Positions 44,240 to 52,562 of a DNA stretch of 64,000 nucleotides are shown here, piece by piece; the first letter of the stretch is position 1, and each line of letters starts with the position of its first letter. Origin of the DNA: Hyphomicrobium sp. (lineage in GTDB: Bacteria; Pseudomonadota; Alphaproteobacteria; Rhizobiales; Hyphomicrobiaceae); contig JALHMJ010000001.1 in NCBI GenBank assembly GCA_022844105.1, positions 124,001-188,000 on the forward strand, written 5' to 3'. The notes below the pieces were generated by a model. That model had not been told where the DNA came from and made no database searches. It saw nothing but the letters and a program-made list of their open reading frames with translations. Position numbers and translations under genes: made by a program.

Positions 44240-45730
44240 TCAACGCAGCGTAATCGATATGGCTTTGAGGTCTGCATATTTGTGCAAGGCGTGCAGCGAG
44301 CGGTCACGGCCGAAGCCCGACTGTTTGAAGCCGCCGAACGGCATGGTGATATCGCAGGCATCCCAGCCGTTGACCCAGACCAGGCCGGCCCTCAGTTCGC
44401 GCGCGGCGCGATGGGCCAGCGAAAGGTCGCGGGTCCATAATCCGGCGGCCAGTCCATAGACCGTGCCGTTGGCGATTTTGATCGCCTCTTGCGAAGTTTT
44501 GAACCGTGTGACGGCCAGGACCGGACCAAACACTTCTTCCCTTGCCAGCGTGTTGGATGGCTGCACGGCATCGAATACGGTCGGCTCAACGAAGTAGCCG
44601 CCGGTCTCTTCGCGGACACGCTTGCCGCCGAGGCGCAGCGTGTTGCCTTCGTTCGTTGCGGTGCCGATGTAGCGCAGCGCCGTCTTCATCTGCTCTTCAC
44701 TCACCATTGCGCCAAACGTGGTCGACGGGCTCAATGGATCACCGGGTATGATCTTCCGGGCAACCTGCAGCAGCTTGTCGACGAACGCATCGGCGATCTC
44801 GTCCTGGACGAGAAGACGTGAGGCGGACGTGCACACTTCGCCCTGGTTGAAGAACACACCCCAGGCCGCGCTCACGGCGGCAGCGTTGAGGTCCGGGCAG
44901 TCGGCAAAAACGATCTGCGGAGACTTGCCGCCCAGTTCCAGCGATACGCGCTTCAGGTTCGACTGGCCGGAATACTGCATCAACAGTTTGCCGACCGGGC
45001 CGGAGCCGGTGAACGCGATCATGTCCACGTCCATATGCAAGGCGAGCGCCTTGCCGGCGCGCGCGCCAAAGCCCGGCACGATGTTGAGAACACCGGCGGG
45101 AAGGCCCGCTTCGAGGGCCAGTTCGCCCATCTTGAGCGCGGTCAGCGGGGACTGCTCGGCCGGCTTCAGGACGATTGAATTGCCCATCGCGAGCGCGGGT
45201 CCGACCTTCCACATCGCCATCAGCAGCGGGAAATTCCAGGGTACGATGACGCCGATGACGCCCAGCGGTTCGTGGACGGCAAACGAGAGGCGGTCATTCG
45301 TTTCGGGTCCAACCTCACCGTAAACTTTGTCGAGGGCCTCGGCGTAGTAGCGCAACGTGCGTATGGCGCCGGGGACATCGACGGCGAGCGCGTCCTTGAT
45401 CGGCTTGCCCACGTCGAGGCTTTCAAGCAGCGCCAACTGCTCTGCATCGCGTTCCATGAGTTCGGCGAACCTGAACAAAATCGCTTTCTTCTGGCGGTAG
45501 TGCATGCGCCGCCAGGTGCCGGCTTCGAAGACGCGGCGGGCTGCGGCGACGGCGATATCGATGTCGGCCGCGTCGGTTTCCGCGACTTGATTGATGATGG
45601 AGCCATTGCGCGGCGTCGTGTTGGCGAACGTTTTGCCCGACACGGCGGGCACAATCTTACCGTCGATGACCGCGTGAGCGGGAATCGCGATCTGGCCGGC
45701 CAGCGTCTCGAAGTGGGCGAGCGAGGTCAT
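44240..45730 (-). CDS. puuC: Gamma-glutamyl-gamma-aminobutyraldehyde dehydrogenase
   Basis: An aldehyde dehydrogenase of 496 residues in the PuuC/PauC group: TWRRMHYRQKKAILFRFAELM, IVPWNFPLLMAMWKVGPALA, ELGGKSPQIVFADCPDLN, catalytic Cys in FFNQGEVCTSASRL, and the C-terminal SGFGRDRSLHALHKYADLK. It oxidises the gamma-glutamylated aminoaldehyde to the acid, ahead of PuuD hydrolysis. GAGG lies about 9 bases before the ATG. There is a 12-base gap after puuA. Confidence 0.9.
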   Translation of the reverse strand: MTSLAHFETLAGQIAIPAHAVIDGKIVPAVSGKTFANTTPRNGSIINQVAETDAADIDIAVAAARRVFEAGTWRRMHYRQKKAILFRFAELMERDAEQLALLESLDVGKPIKDALAVDVPGAIRTLRYYAEALDKVYGEVGPETNDRLSFAVHEPLGVIGVIVPWNFPLLMAMWKVGPALAMGNSIVLKPAEQSPLTALKMGELALEAGLPAGVLNIVPGFGARAGKALALHMDVDMIAFTGSGPVGKLLMQYSGQSNLKRVSLELGGKSPQIVFADCPDLNAAAVSAAWGVFFNQGEVCTSASRLLVQDEIADAFVDKLLQVARKIIPGDPLSPSTTFGAMVSEEQMKTALRYIGTATNEGNTLRLGGKRVREETGGYFVEPTVFDAVQPSNTLAREEVFGPVLAVTRFKTSQEAIKIANGTVYGLAAGLWTRDLSLAHRAARELRAGLVWVNGWDACDITMPFGGFKQSGFGRDRSLHALHKYADLKAISITLR

Positions 45731-45742
45731 ATCAATTCATCC

Positions 45743-47095
45743 TCACGCAACGCGAGCGTACCATTGGTGATCGAGGGACGTCACGACGCGTTCGAAGTCG
45801 CGACGTTCGGTGTCTTTCATCTCGGCATAGGTTTTCTGGAATATCACGCCCAGTTGTTCCGTTGCGACGGTGGATTCGCGGAATTGCGCGATCGCATTGA
45901 TCCAGGCGGTCGGCACTTTTGGTGCGTTCGAGCCGTCGCAGTTTCCCTCCGCGGCCGGACCGGGGTCGAGCTTATTGACGATGCCATGATGGATGCCGCC
46001 GAGGACGGCTGCGAGGACAAGATAGGGGTTTGCATCGGCGCCAGCGATGCGATGCTCAACGCGGGTTGCATTCGGCGACGAATTCAACACGCGCAGCGAA
46101 GCGGTGCGGTTGTTGAAGCCCCAGTGAGCTGCCATCGGCACATAGGACTTCGGCTGATAGCGGCGGTAGGCGTTCGCCGACTGAGCCCAGATCGCCATGA
46201 AGTCGCCCATCGTCTCGCGTAATCCGCCAAGTGCATTGCGAAACAGCGGGGAGATCGGATCGCCGGCAAAGACGTTCTTGCCGCCGTTGTCGAGGAGCGA
46301 GACGTGGATGTGCATGCCTGAACCCGACCAGTCATGGTGGGGCTTGGCCATGAAGGTGGCTTCCATTTTGTGCGCGCGGGCGGCGGCTTTGACGGCTCGT
46401 TTCAAAAGCAGCGCATCGAGGGCCGCCCCGGCAGCGTCCTTCTTGTGCTTCAGGTTGATCTCGAACTGTCCCGGTCCGGCTTCCTGGAGGACGGCATCGA
46501 CGGGTAGCCCCTGGGATTCCGAGACGCGATAGATGTCGTCGATGAAGGGCGCGACGCAATCCAATTCTTCGAACTGATACAGCTGCTGCCAATCGGGATT
46601 TTCGACAAGGCCACAGGGCGTCTTTAGTTCGAAGGCGCCGTGGGACGATACGGAACTGACGTAAAATTCGAGTTCGACGGCCGTTACCGGGTGAAAACCC
46701 ATTTTGGCGAGCGCCGCTGTTTGTCGCTGTAGGATGCGGCGTGGGTCGAGACCGCCATCGTCCTCGACCGGAACCATAACCGCCTGCGCATGGGTTGCGC
46801 CGTCGACGTCGATCGGCACCAGCGTGTCGGCCAGAACCCGGAACTGAAGGTCGGGATCGCCTGTCTCCCACAAACGGCCCGTCTCTTCGACACACGAGCC
46901 GCGCATGTCCATGATGTAGCACGTCGAGGGCACCATGAAGCCCTTGTCGGCGAAGGCATGCAGGTCACCAGAGCGGATCCGCTTACCACGCGGAATGCCG
47001 TTCAGATCGTGCATGAAAATATCGATCCACCGGACGCTCGGGTTTTTGGCGAGAAATTCGGTCGCATGCTCGGTGGTGAGGTACGTTTCAGTCAT
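45743..47095 (-). CDS. puuA: Gamma-glutamylputrescine synthetase (glutamine synthetase-like)
   Basis: It ligates glutamate to a diamine amino group with ATP, protecting the amine for oxidation. The 450 residues carry the GS fold: RWIDIFMHDLNGIPRGKRI, GPGQFEINLKHKKD, FMAKPHHDWSGSGMHIHVSLLD and RVEHRIAGADANPYLVLAAVL. The adenylylation NLYDLPP segment of GlnA is missing, as expected for PuuA-type enzymes. ATG 47095 overlaps the puuD stop (ATGA). The longer frame to 47497 lies inside puuD and is not used. It is distinct from the true glnA at 23919. Confidence 0.92.
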   Translation of the reverse strand: MTETYLTTEHATEFLAKNPSVRWIDIFMHDLNGIPRGKRIRSGDLHAFADKGFMVPSTCYIMDMRGSCVEETGRLWETGDPDLQFRVLADTLVPIDVDGATHAQAVMVPVEDDGGLDPRRILQRQTAALAKMGFHPVTAVELEFYVSSVSSHGAFELKTPCGLVENPDWQQLYQFEELDCVAPFIDDIYRVSESQGLPVDAVLQEAGPGQFEINLKHKKDAAGAALDALLLKRAVKAAARAHKMEATFMAKPHHDWSGSGMHIHVSLLDNGGKNVFAGDPISPLFRNALGGLRETMGDFMAIWAQSANAYRRYQPKSYVPMAAHWGFNNRTASLRVLNSSPNATRVEHRIAGADANPYLVLAAVLGGIHHGIVNKLDPGPAAEGNCDGSNAPKVPTAWINAIAQFRESTVATEQLGVIFQKTYAEMKDTERRDFERVVTSLDHQWYARVA

Positions 47096-47829
47096 GACAG
47101 CTTGGCTCCTGCTGCGCTGCCAAACCGGCGGAACAGCTTCACGGACACGGGGTTTTCTGAGGCTCGCCATTCGGGGTGCCACTGCACACCGAGGCAAAAG
47201 GGATGATCGTCGGGGCCGCGGACGGCTTCGACAAGGCCATCTTCGGCGAAGGCTTCCGGCGTGAGACGAGAGGACAAATCCTTCAAGCCTTGACCGTGCA
47301 GCGAGTTGACCATGATCTCGTCTTGGCCAATCCACTCGCGCAGCTTGCCGGTGATGTTCAATGCGTGCACGGGACCCCAGCGTTCTTCCAGGGGCATCTC
47401 CTTGCGCTCGCGATGGTCGCGCTTGCCGTTCTGGACGTGGACGGCCTGGTGCAGCGTACCGCCGAGCGCCACGTTCAGTTCCTGAAATCCCCGGCAAATC
47501 GCCATCATCGGGATCTTCCGTTCCAGCGCGGTGCGGATCAGGGGCAAGGTAACCGCGTCGCGCGCCGGATCGAGGGCGTCCGGCATGACGGGGTCTTCCT
47601 GGCTGTAGAAACTCGGCGCGACATTTGACGGACTGCCCGAGAACAGGATTCCGTCGGCCACGTCGAGCACCGCGCTAATGTCGACGAGCGCGACATCGAG
47701 CGGGATCAACAAAGGCTGGCATTCAGCGACCTCTGCCACCGCTGCGGAATATTTCCGACTGACGGCGTCAAAGGTGTAACCCTCGATGATCTTGGTGCAG
47801 CAGGGAATAACAACGACCGGCCGGCTCAT
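47092..47829 (-). CDS. puuD: Gamma-glutamyl-GABA hydrolase
   Basis: A class I glutamine amidotransferase-like (peptidase C26) hydrolase of 245 residues that removes the glutamyl group from gamma-glutamyl-GABA and longer or shorter homologues. The triad is visible: nucleophile Cys112 in MMAICRGFQELNV, and His and Glu in GVQWHPEW. SGSPSNVAPSFY is typical of PuuD. It overlaps the stop of the SpuC-like gene and the start of puuA by 4 bases each. Confidence 0.93.
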   Translation of the reverse strand: MSRPVVVIPCCTKIIEGYTFDAVSRKYSAAVAEVAECQPLLIPLDVALVDISAVLDVADGILFSGSPSNVAPSFYSQEDPVMPDALDPARDAVTLPLIRTALERKIPMMAICRGFQELNVALGGTLHQAVHVQNGKRDHRERKEMPLEERWGPVHALNITGKLREWIGQDEIMVNSLHGQGLKDLSSRLTPEAFAEDGLVEAVRGPDDHPFCLGVQWHPEWRASENPVSVKLFRRFGSAAGAKLS

Positions 47830-49208
47830 GCTGCGAGTTCTCCGGCAACATCGTTGAGCGTCAGATCAAGAACCTTGGCCATGACGCGTTCGGCTTCGGC
47901 AAAATGTTCCTCGGTGAAGATCAACGGCGGTGCGGTGACCATGGTGTCGCCGATCGCACGCATGATGAAGCCTTCGCGTGAGAAGTGGTTGCGGCAGATG
48001 GTGCCGACGCGGCCGGGATCGTCGAAGCGGCGACGGGTCCGCTTGTCGGCCACGAGTTCAAGCGCGCCCAGCAAGCCGATCGAGCGGACTTCGCCGACGA
48101 GCGGGTGATCCTTGAATTTGCCGAGCATGGCGGCGAGCGCCGGTCCGGTGGTTTCGCCGACTTTTTCGACAAGGCGCTCACGCTGCATGATCTCGATGTT
48201 CTTCAAAGCCACGGCGCAAGCCACCGGGTGACCGGCGTAGGTGTAGCCGTGGTAGAATTCATCGTCGTGCTCGGCGAACGCATTAGCGACGCGATCGCCG
48301 ACAAGCAGGCCCGACAGGGGGATGTATCCCGACGTCGCGGCCTTGGCGAACGTCACGAGATCGGGCTTGGTGCCGTAATAGTCGGCCGCAAACCACTTTC
48401 CAGTGCGTCCGAAGCCGGTGATGACTTCATCGTGCAGAAGCAAAATGCCATACTTATCGACGATTTTCTGCACGGCCGGCCAATAGGTGGACGGCGGGAT
48501 CTTGAGGCCGCCAGCCCCCATGACCGGCTCGCCGACGAACGCTGCGACATTTTCCGGTCCAACGGCCAGAATTTCGTCCTCGACGGCTTTTGCGGCGCGC
48601 AGGCCGAACGCTTCGGGTGTCTCGCCATCGACGGCATTGCCGTACCAGTAGGGTTCCATGACATGACGGAAGTCGCTGTAGGCAGGGTACAGCTGCCCGT
48701 GCATCAGCGACATGCCACCCATCGACGCCGCCGTGATGGTGGAGCCGTGATAAGCATTGCGGCGGCTGATGATGATGCGCCGCTTCGGTTCGCCCTTGAT
48801 CACCCAGTAATGGCGGATCATGCGAACGGCGGTATCGTTGGATTCCGAGCCCGATGAGCCGTAGAAAACCTGCTGGATTCCGGCGGGAGCGATTTCGGAA
48901 AGTTTCTGCGACAGCTCAACAACGCGCGGGTGGGTCGTCTGGAAAAACGTGTTGTAATACGGCAATTCGATCATTTGCTCGTAGGCGGCCTTGGCCAGTT
49001 CCTCGCGGCCATAGCCGACATTGGTCGTCCACAGTCCCGACATGCCGTCGAGAACGCGCTTGCCGTCACTGTCGATGAAATGTGCGCCTTCGCCGCCGAC
49101 AATCACGCGAGCACCAGACGCGCGCAGTGATTTATGATTGCTGAATGGATGCAGATGGTGGCGCGCATCCAGCTCTTTCATTTGAGCCGTGGAGTATTTG
49201 TTCGACAT
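47826..49208 (-). CDS. Polyamine (putrescine-type):pyruvate aminotransferase, SpuC-like
   Basis: A 460-residue class III aminotransferase resembling Pseudomonas SpuC: DARHHLHPFSNHKSL, VLDGMSGLWTTNVGYG, VFYGSSGSESNDTAVRM, ISRRNAYHGSTITAASMGG, LLHDEVITGFGRTG, and the PLP lysine in LVTFAKAATSGYIPL. It transaminates a terminal amine to an aldehyde. It is the first gene of the nine-gene operon and overlaps puuD by 4 bases. Because no PuuB-like oxidase is present, it may act on gamma-glutamyl diamines instead of, or besides, the free diamine. Confidence 0.88.
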   Translation of the reverse strand: MSNKYSTAQMKELDARHHLHPFSNHKSLRASGARVIVGGEGAHFIDSDGKRVLDGMSGLWTTNVGYGREELAKAAYEQMIELPYYNTFFQTTHPRVVELSQKLSEIAPAGIQQVFYGSSGSESNDTAVRMIRHYWVIKGEPKRRIIISRRNAYHGSTITAASMGGMSLMHGQLYPAYSDFRHVMEPYWYGNAVDGETPEAFGLRAAKAVEDEILAVGPENVAAFVGEPVMGAGGLKIPPSTYWPAVQKIVDKYGILLLHDEVITGFGRTGKWFAADYYGTKPDLVTFAKAATSGYIPLSGLLVGDRVANAFAEHDDEFYHGYTYAGHPVACAVALKNIEIMQRERLVEKVGETTGPALAAMLGKFKDHPLVGEVRSIGLLGALELVADKRTRRRFDDPGRVGTICRNHFSREGFIMRAIGDTMVTAPPLIFTEEHFAEAERVMAKVLDLTLNDVAGELAA

Positions 49209-49259
49209 GTGGGCTTCGTCTCCAGCTAGGGCATGACCCCCCCGTGGGGTCTCACGAGA

Positions 49260-49382
49260 TCAAGGCTGGAGATCTCCCGGGGGTGTAAATCCGACGCGTG
49301 CGCATAGGCGCAGAAGTTCTTTCTTCAAGGTGCGAGGGTTGCAAATGTTGGCGGTAAGCGGGGGGCGATTTTTGTGCGTCAT
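49260..49382 (-). CDS. Possible 40-residue leader ORF ahead of the diamine operon
   Basis: ATG 49382 to TGA 49260-49262 encodes about 40 residues, basic in the middle (RTLKKELLRLCARVG) with two Cys and a Pro-rich end (FTPPGDLQP). GGAGG (49399-49395) lies 12 bases before the ATG, somewhat distant. Between it and the SpuC start is a GACCCC/GGGGTC hairpin (49235-49251). It could be a small protein, a leader peptide or chance. It is too short to judge by codon use. Confidence 0.3.
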   Translation of the reverse strand: MTHKNRPPLTANICNPRTLKKELLRLCARVGFTPPGDLQP

Positions 49383-49460
49383 GACGGTCTCGCTCCTCCC
49401 TCGTTCAAATTGCGATCGGCTCGCGGGCCTCGTTAGAAAGTGTCGCTCAGTACGGCCTTA

Positions 49461-49481
49461 CCGGCAATTTGTTATTGCCGG
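49461..49481. promoter_or_regulatory. 21-bp perfect palindrome, candidate TetR operator
   Basis: CCGGCAAT (49461-49468), TTGTT, then ATTGCCGG (49474-49481). This is an 8-5-8 perfect inverted repeat of the size typical of TetR-family operators. It lies between the TetR gene (start 49564) and the divergent nine-gene diamine operon (first start 49208), well placed to control both. No second copy was noticed in the interval. Confidence 0.6.
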
Positions 49482-49563
49482 ATTGCGGCGCGAGGAACTT
49501 TAGATTGTCTTGGCGATCAAAGACACGTTATGATCTACGCTGTAGAAGTGTCAAGAGCGAACC

Positions 49564-50256
49564 GTGAAAAAAGCAAAACAGCGCTCCCGCACGCCCCGTG
49601 GATTGGATCGATCCGCGATCCTGGAGACGGCCTTCGGCTTGTTGGACGAGGCCGGCGAGGCCGGATTTTCGGTGCGCAAGGTCGGGGCCACGATGGGGAT
49701 CGACCCCATGACGGTGCTGCATCACTTCAGATCCAAGGAAGAGTTGCTCCGCCAGATTGCCGACAGGGCGCTGGGTTCGATCAATCTGCCGCCGCCGACA
49801 GGGGTCTGGCGTACCGATCTGCGCAACGTTGCCGACGCCTACCGATCGCTTGCGCACCGCCATCCGCGGCTGTTCCATCTTCATTTCCGTTTTCACGCGA
49901 CCGGCATGGCCGATCACGTGTCGAGTGAAATCGTCTACCGGGCGCTATTGGAGGCTGGGCTTTCACCGCATCGGGCGGCCGGGCTCGGACTGGCTTTTTA
50001 CGCCTTCGTGCTCGGATTTGCGCTGGCGGAAATCGAAGGGCTGCTGACGCCGCTCGATGGTGCGGAGGAGGAAGAGATGGCCGCTCTGGCCGCAGATACG
50101 TTTCCGGCGACGGCGATGCTGCTGCCGGCGTTTCGCACGCTCAACTCCGACGAGGCATTCGCAGACGCGATGACTGCCTTCATCAATGGGATCGACACGG
50201 TGGCAACGGTGCGCCGTGAAGGACCTGCAGTTCAGGCTTCGTTGTCAAAAACGTAG
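49564..50256 (+). CDS. TetR/AcrR-family transcriptional regulator
   Basis: A 230-residue TetR-type repressor. The N-terminal DNA-binding domain is clear: DRSAILETAFGLLDEAGEAGFSVRKVGATMGIDPMTVLHHFRSKEELL, with the helix-turn-helix at about 40-65. The C-terminal helical domain resembles TetR_C_1. The GTG start at 49564 has no strong site. It is divergent from the diamine operon with a 21-bp palindrome between, so it is the best candidate for that operon's repressor, with a polyamine or its aldehyde as likely inducer (inference). Its 3' end overlaps phoB by 25 bp. Confidence 0.87.
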   Translation: MKKAKQRSRTPRGLDRSAILETAFGLLDEAGEAGFSVRKVGATMGIDPMTVLHHFRSKEELLRQIADRALGSINLPPPTGVWRTDLRNVADAYRSLAHRHPRLFHLHFRFHATGMADHVSSEIVYRALLEAGLSPHRAAGLGLAFYAFVLGFALAEIEGLLTPLDGAEEEEMAALAADTFPATAMLLPAFRTLNSDEAFADAMTAFINGIDTVATVRREGPAVQASLSKT

Positions 50257-50921
50257 CCGGCGCCGCGCACGGTCCGGATGGGATCGGGTTCCATGCCGCG
50301 GACGATCGCCTTGCGCAGCCTCCCGACGTGAACGTCGACGGTGCGCTCGTCGACCTCTGCATCCCGACCCCAAGTGCCATCCAGAAGTTGCGATCGGCTG
50401 AGCACACGGCCGATGTTTTCCATGAATTGTTCGAGCAGCCGATATTCGGTCGGGCCGACATTTACTTCGCGACCGAAGCGGGTGACACGGTGCGCGACCC
50501 GGTCGACCTTGATGCCGTTGCCTTCGAGGACGTCAGCAATCCGTTCGGGAGCCGAGCGGCGCAACAGGGCTTTTACACGGGCGACAAGTTCGGAAACAGA
50601 GAACGGCTTGACGACATAGTCATCCGCGCCGGTCTGAAGGCCGCGGATGCGATCGCCTTCTTCGCCGCGCGCAGTGAGCATGATGACGGGGAGTGCCTTG
50701 GTCTCGGGGCGGGCGCGTATCTGGCGGCAAATTTCGATGCCGGCAAGACCGGGAAGCATCCAATCGAGAATAACGAGGTCGGGCCGCTCCTCCTTGACGG
50801 TCATGATGGCGTCCGTGCCTGACGCCGTATGGACGACGTTGTAGCCTTCCGACTGAAGATTGTAGGTCAGTAGCGTGACGAGCGATTCCTCGTCTTCCAC
50901 AATGAGTACCTTAGCCGACAT
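50232..50921 (-). CDS. phoB: Phosphate regulon response regulator PhoB
   Basis: An OmpR/PhoB-type two-component regulator of 229 residues. The receiver domain has the acidic VEDEES, phosphorylation Asp53 in VILDWMLPG and the Lys of VVKPFS. The C-terminal winged helix has TEYRLLEQFM and the RTVDVHVGRLRKAI recognition helix. It activates pst and related promoters at low phosphate. It is the last gene of the cluster phoR-pstSCAB-phoU-phoB on the minus strand, 26 bases after phoU, and overlaps the convergent TetR gene. Confidence 0.96.
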   Translation of the reverse strand: MSAKVLIVEDEESLVTLLTYNLQSEGYNVVHTASGTDAIMTVKEERPDLVILDWMLPGLAGIEICRQIRARPETKALPVIMLTARGEEGDRIRGLQTGADDYVVKPFSVSELVARVKALLRRSAPERIADVLEGNGIKVDRVAHRVTRFGREVNVGPTEYRLLEQFMENIGRVLSRSQLLDGTWGRDAEVDERTVDVHVGRLRKAIVRGMEPDPIRTVRGAGYVFDNEA

Positions 50922-50947
50922 TCTCTGATCTTTTCTCGTTCACAAGC

Positions 50948-51664
50948 TTAGCGCAGTGGACCCGACACAAGCGTCGAACTCGTGATGTCGCTTTTCGGCC
51001 GCTCGCCTTCCGGCATCGTACCGCGGGTCATGTAGTTGACGGTTTCGGCGATGTTGGTGGTGTGGTCGCCGATCCGCTCGAGGTTTTTGGCGACGAACAG
51101 GAGATGACTACACAGACCGATGTTGCGCGGATCTTCCATCATGTAGGTTAGGAGCTCGCGGAACACGGAATTGTACACGGCGTCGAGATTTTCATCCTTG
51201 CGCCAGACGACCATGGCGCGCTCAGCATCACGTGCGGCGAAGGCGTCGAGTACATCCTTCAACTGGCGCGAAGCGAGTTCCGTCATGTGCTGCAGGCCCG
51301 TCAGAAGGCCCTTGGGATGCGTTTCCCCGGACACGGTCTGGGCACGCTTGGCGACGTTCTTGGCCAGATCGCCGACACGTTCCAGTTCCCCGGCAACCTT
51401 GAGCACCGAAATCACCTGGCGGAGATCGTTGGCGAGCGGCTGCCGGCGCGCGATCATCATAATGACCTGCTCTTCCAGTTCGCGATGCAAAAGATCGATG
51501 GTGGCATCGCTCGCCACGGTCGCCTGGGCACGCGTCGGGTTGTGGCTCGCAAGACTATCAAATGCTTCGCCAACCAGTTGTTCGGCAAGGCCGCCCATCT
51601 GACTGATTTTGGAATCGAGCGTTGAAAGTTCCTGCTCGTAAGACTTGACGATGTGTTCGGACAT
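50948..51664 (-). CDS. phoU: Phosphate transport regulator PhoU
   Basis: A 238-residue all-helical PhoU with two repeated three-helix bundles. Each bundle carries a metal-binding E(D)xxxD-type motif, of which RQPLANDLRQVISVLKVAGELERVGDLAKN and LLFVAKNLERIGDHTTNIAE are the visible halves. PhoU links PstSCAB occupancy to PhoR, keeping PhoR in its phosphatase state when phosphate is high. It lies between pstB (53-base gap) and phoB. Confidence 0.95.
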   Translation of the reverse strand: MSEHIVKSYEQELSTLDSKISQMGGLAEQLVGEAFDSLASHNPTRAQATVASDATIDLLHRELEEQVIMMIARRQPLANDLRQVISVLKVAGELERVGDLAKNVAKRAQTVSGETHPKGLLTGLQHMTELASRQLKDVLDAFAARDAERAMVVWRKDENLDAVYNSVFRELLTYMMEDPRNIGLCSHLLFVAKNLERIGDHTTNIAETVNYMTRGTMPEGERPKSDITSSTLVSGPLR

Positions 51665-51717
51665 GGCGTCTCCTTCTCCGGATCACGGAGATATTGTTCT
51701 GGATGGTTGCCAGTAGG

Positions 51718-52548
51718 TCAGCCGAAGCGGCCCGTGATGTAATCCTGGGTGCGTTTGTCCGTCGGATTGGTGAAGATCTGGCTTGTCTCGCCTTTCTCCA
51801 CCAAAATCCCCAGATGAAAAAAGGCGGTCCGTTGAGATACGCGCGCTGCTTGCTGCATCGAATGCGTCACGATGATGATCGTGAAATTTGACCGCAGTTC
51901 CGCCATCAATTCTTCGATGCGGGCCGTCGCGATCGGATCGAGCGCCGAGCACGGTTCGTCCATGAGAATGATTTCAGGATTGATGGCGATCGTGCGCGCG
52001 ATGCACAGCCGCTGCTGCTGGCCGCCAGACAGGCCTGTGCCGCTGTCCTTGAGGCGATCCTTCACTTCCTCCCAAAGGCTCGCCTTGCGCAGGCTGTGTT
52101 CGACGATTTCATCCAATTCTGCTTTTGACCGCGACAAGCCGTGGATGCGCGGGCCGTAGGCCACGTTGTCGTAGATCGATTTTGGGAATGGATTGGGTTT
52201 CTGGAAGACCATGCCGACGCGGGCCCGCAGCTGGACCGGATCGAGTGCAGGGTCATAGATGTCCTTGCCGTCGATCTGAATGAGACCTTCCACCCGGCAA
52301 GAAGCAACCGTGTCATTCATACGGTTGATGCAGCGCAGAAATGTCGACTTGCCACAGCCCGAGGGGCCAATAAAAGCCGTTACGGCCTTGACCGGGATAT
52401 CGACGGACACGTCTTTAAGGGCTTGCTTCGCCCCATAGTAAACGTTCACGTTTTTCGCAGCCACCTTAACCGGTTTGGGTGCCTGATCTTGTACGGAGCT
52501 GGTCATCATGACGAGGGGATCGGGGCGCATGTCCATGAGAGTTCTCAT
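51718..52548 (-). CDS. pstB: Phosphate ABC transporter ATP-binding protein
   Basis: A 276-residue cytoplasmic ATPase of the Pst complex. It has Walker [10 protein letters not shown], the Q-loop [11 protein letters not shown] signature LSGGQQQR, Walker [14 protein letters not shown] and the His switch VTHSMQQA. A leader of about 20 residues precedes the conserved core and contains alternative ATGs. It follows pstA by 14 bases; AGGA sits just before its ATG. Confidence 0.97.
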   Translation of the reverse strand: MRTLMDMRPDPLVMMTSSVQDQAPKPVKVAAKNVNVYYGAKQALKDVSVDIPVKAVTAFIGPSGCGKSTFLRCINRMNDTVASCRVEGLIQIDGKDIYDPALDPVQLRARVGMVFQKPNPFPKSIYDNVAYGPRIHGLSRSKAELDEIVEHSLRKASLWEEVKDRLKDSGTGLSGGQQQRLCIARTIAINPEIILMDEPCSALDPIATARIEELMAELRSNFTIIIVTHSMQQAARVSQRTAFFHLGILVEKGETSQIFTNPTDKRTQDYITGRFG

Positions 52549-52562
52549 TGTTCCTATAACGA

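Noticed and set aside
45743-47095. puuA considered as a second ordinary glutamine synthetase (GlnA paralogue).
   Set aside because: It lacks the adenylylation segment of GlnA and is overlapped with puuD and next to puuC, which identifies it as a polyamine glutamylating enzyme.
47096-47497. N-terminal extension of puuA to 584 residues.
   Set aside because: It lies wholly within puuD in another frame and has no similarity to glutamine synthetases.
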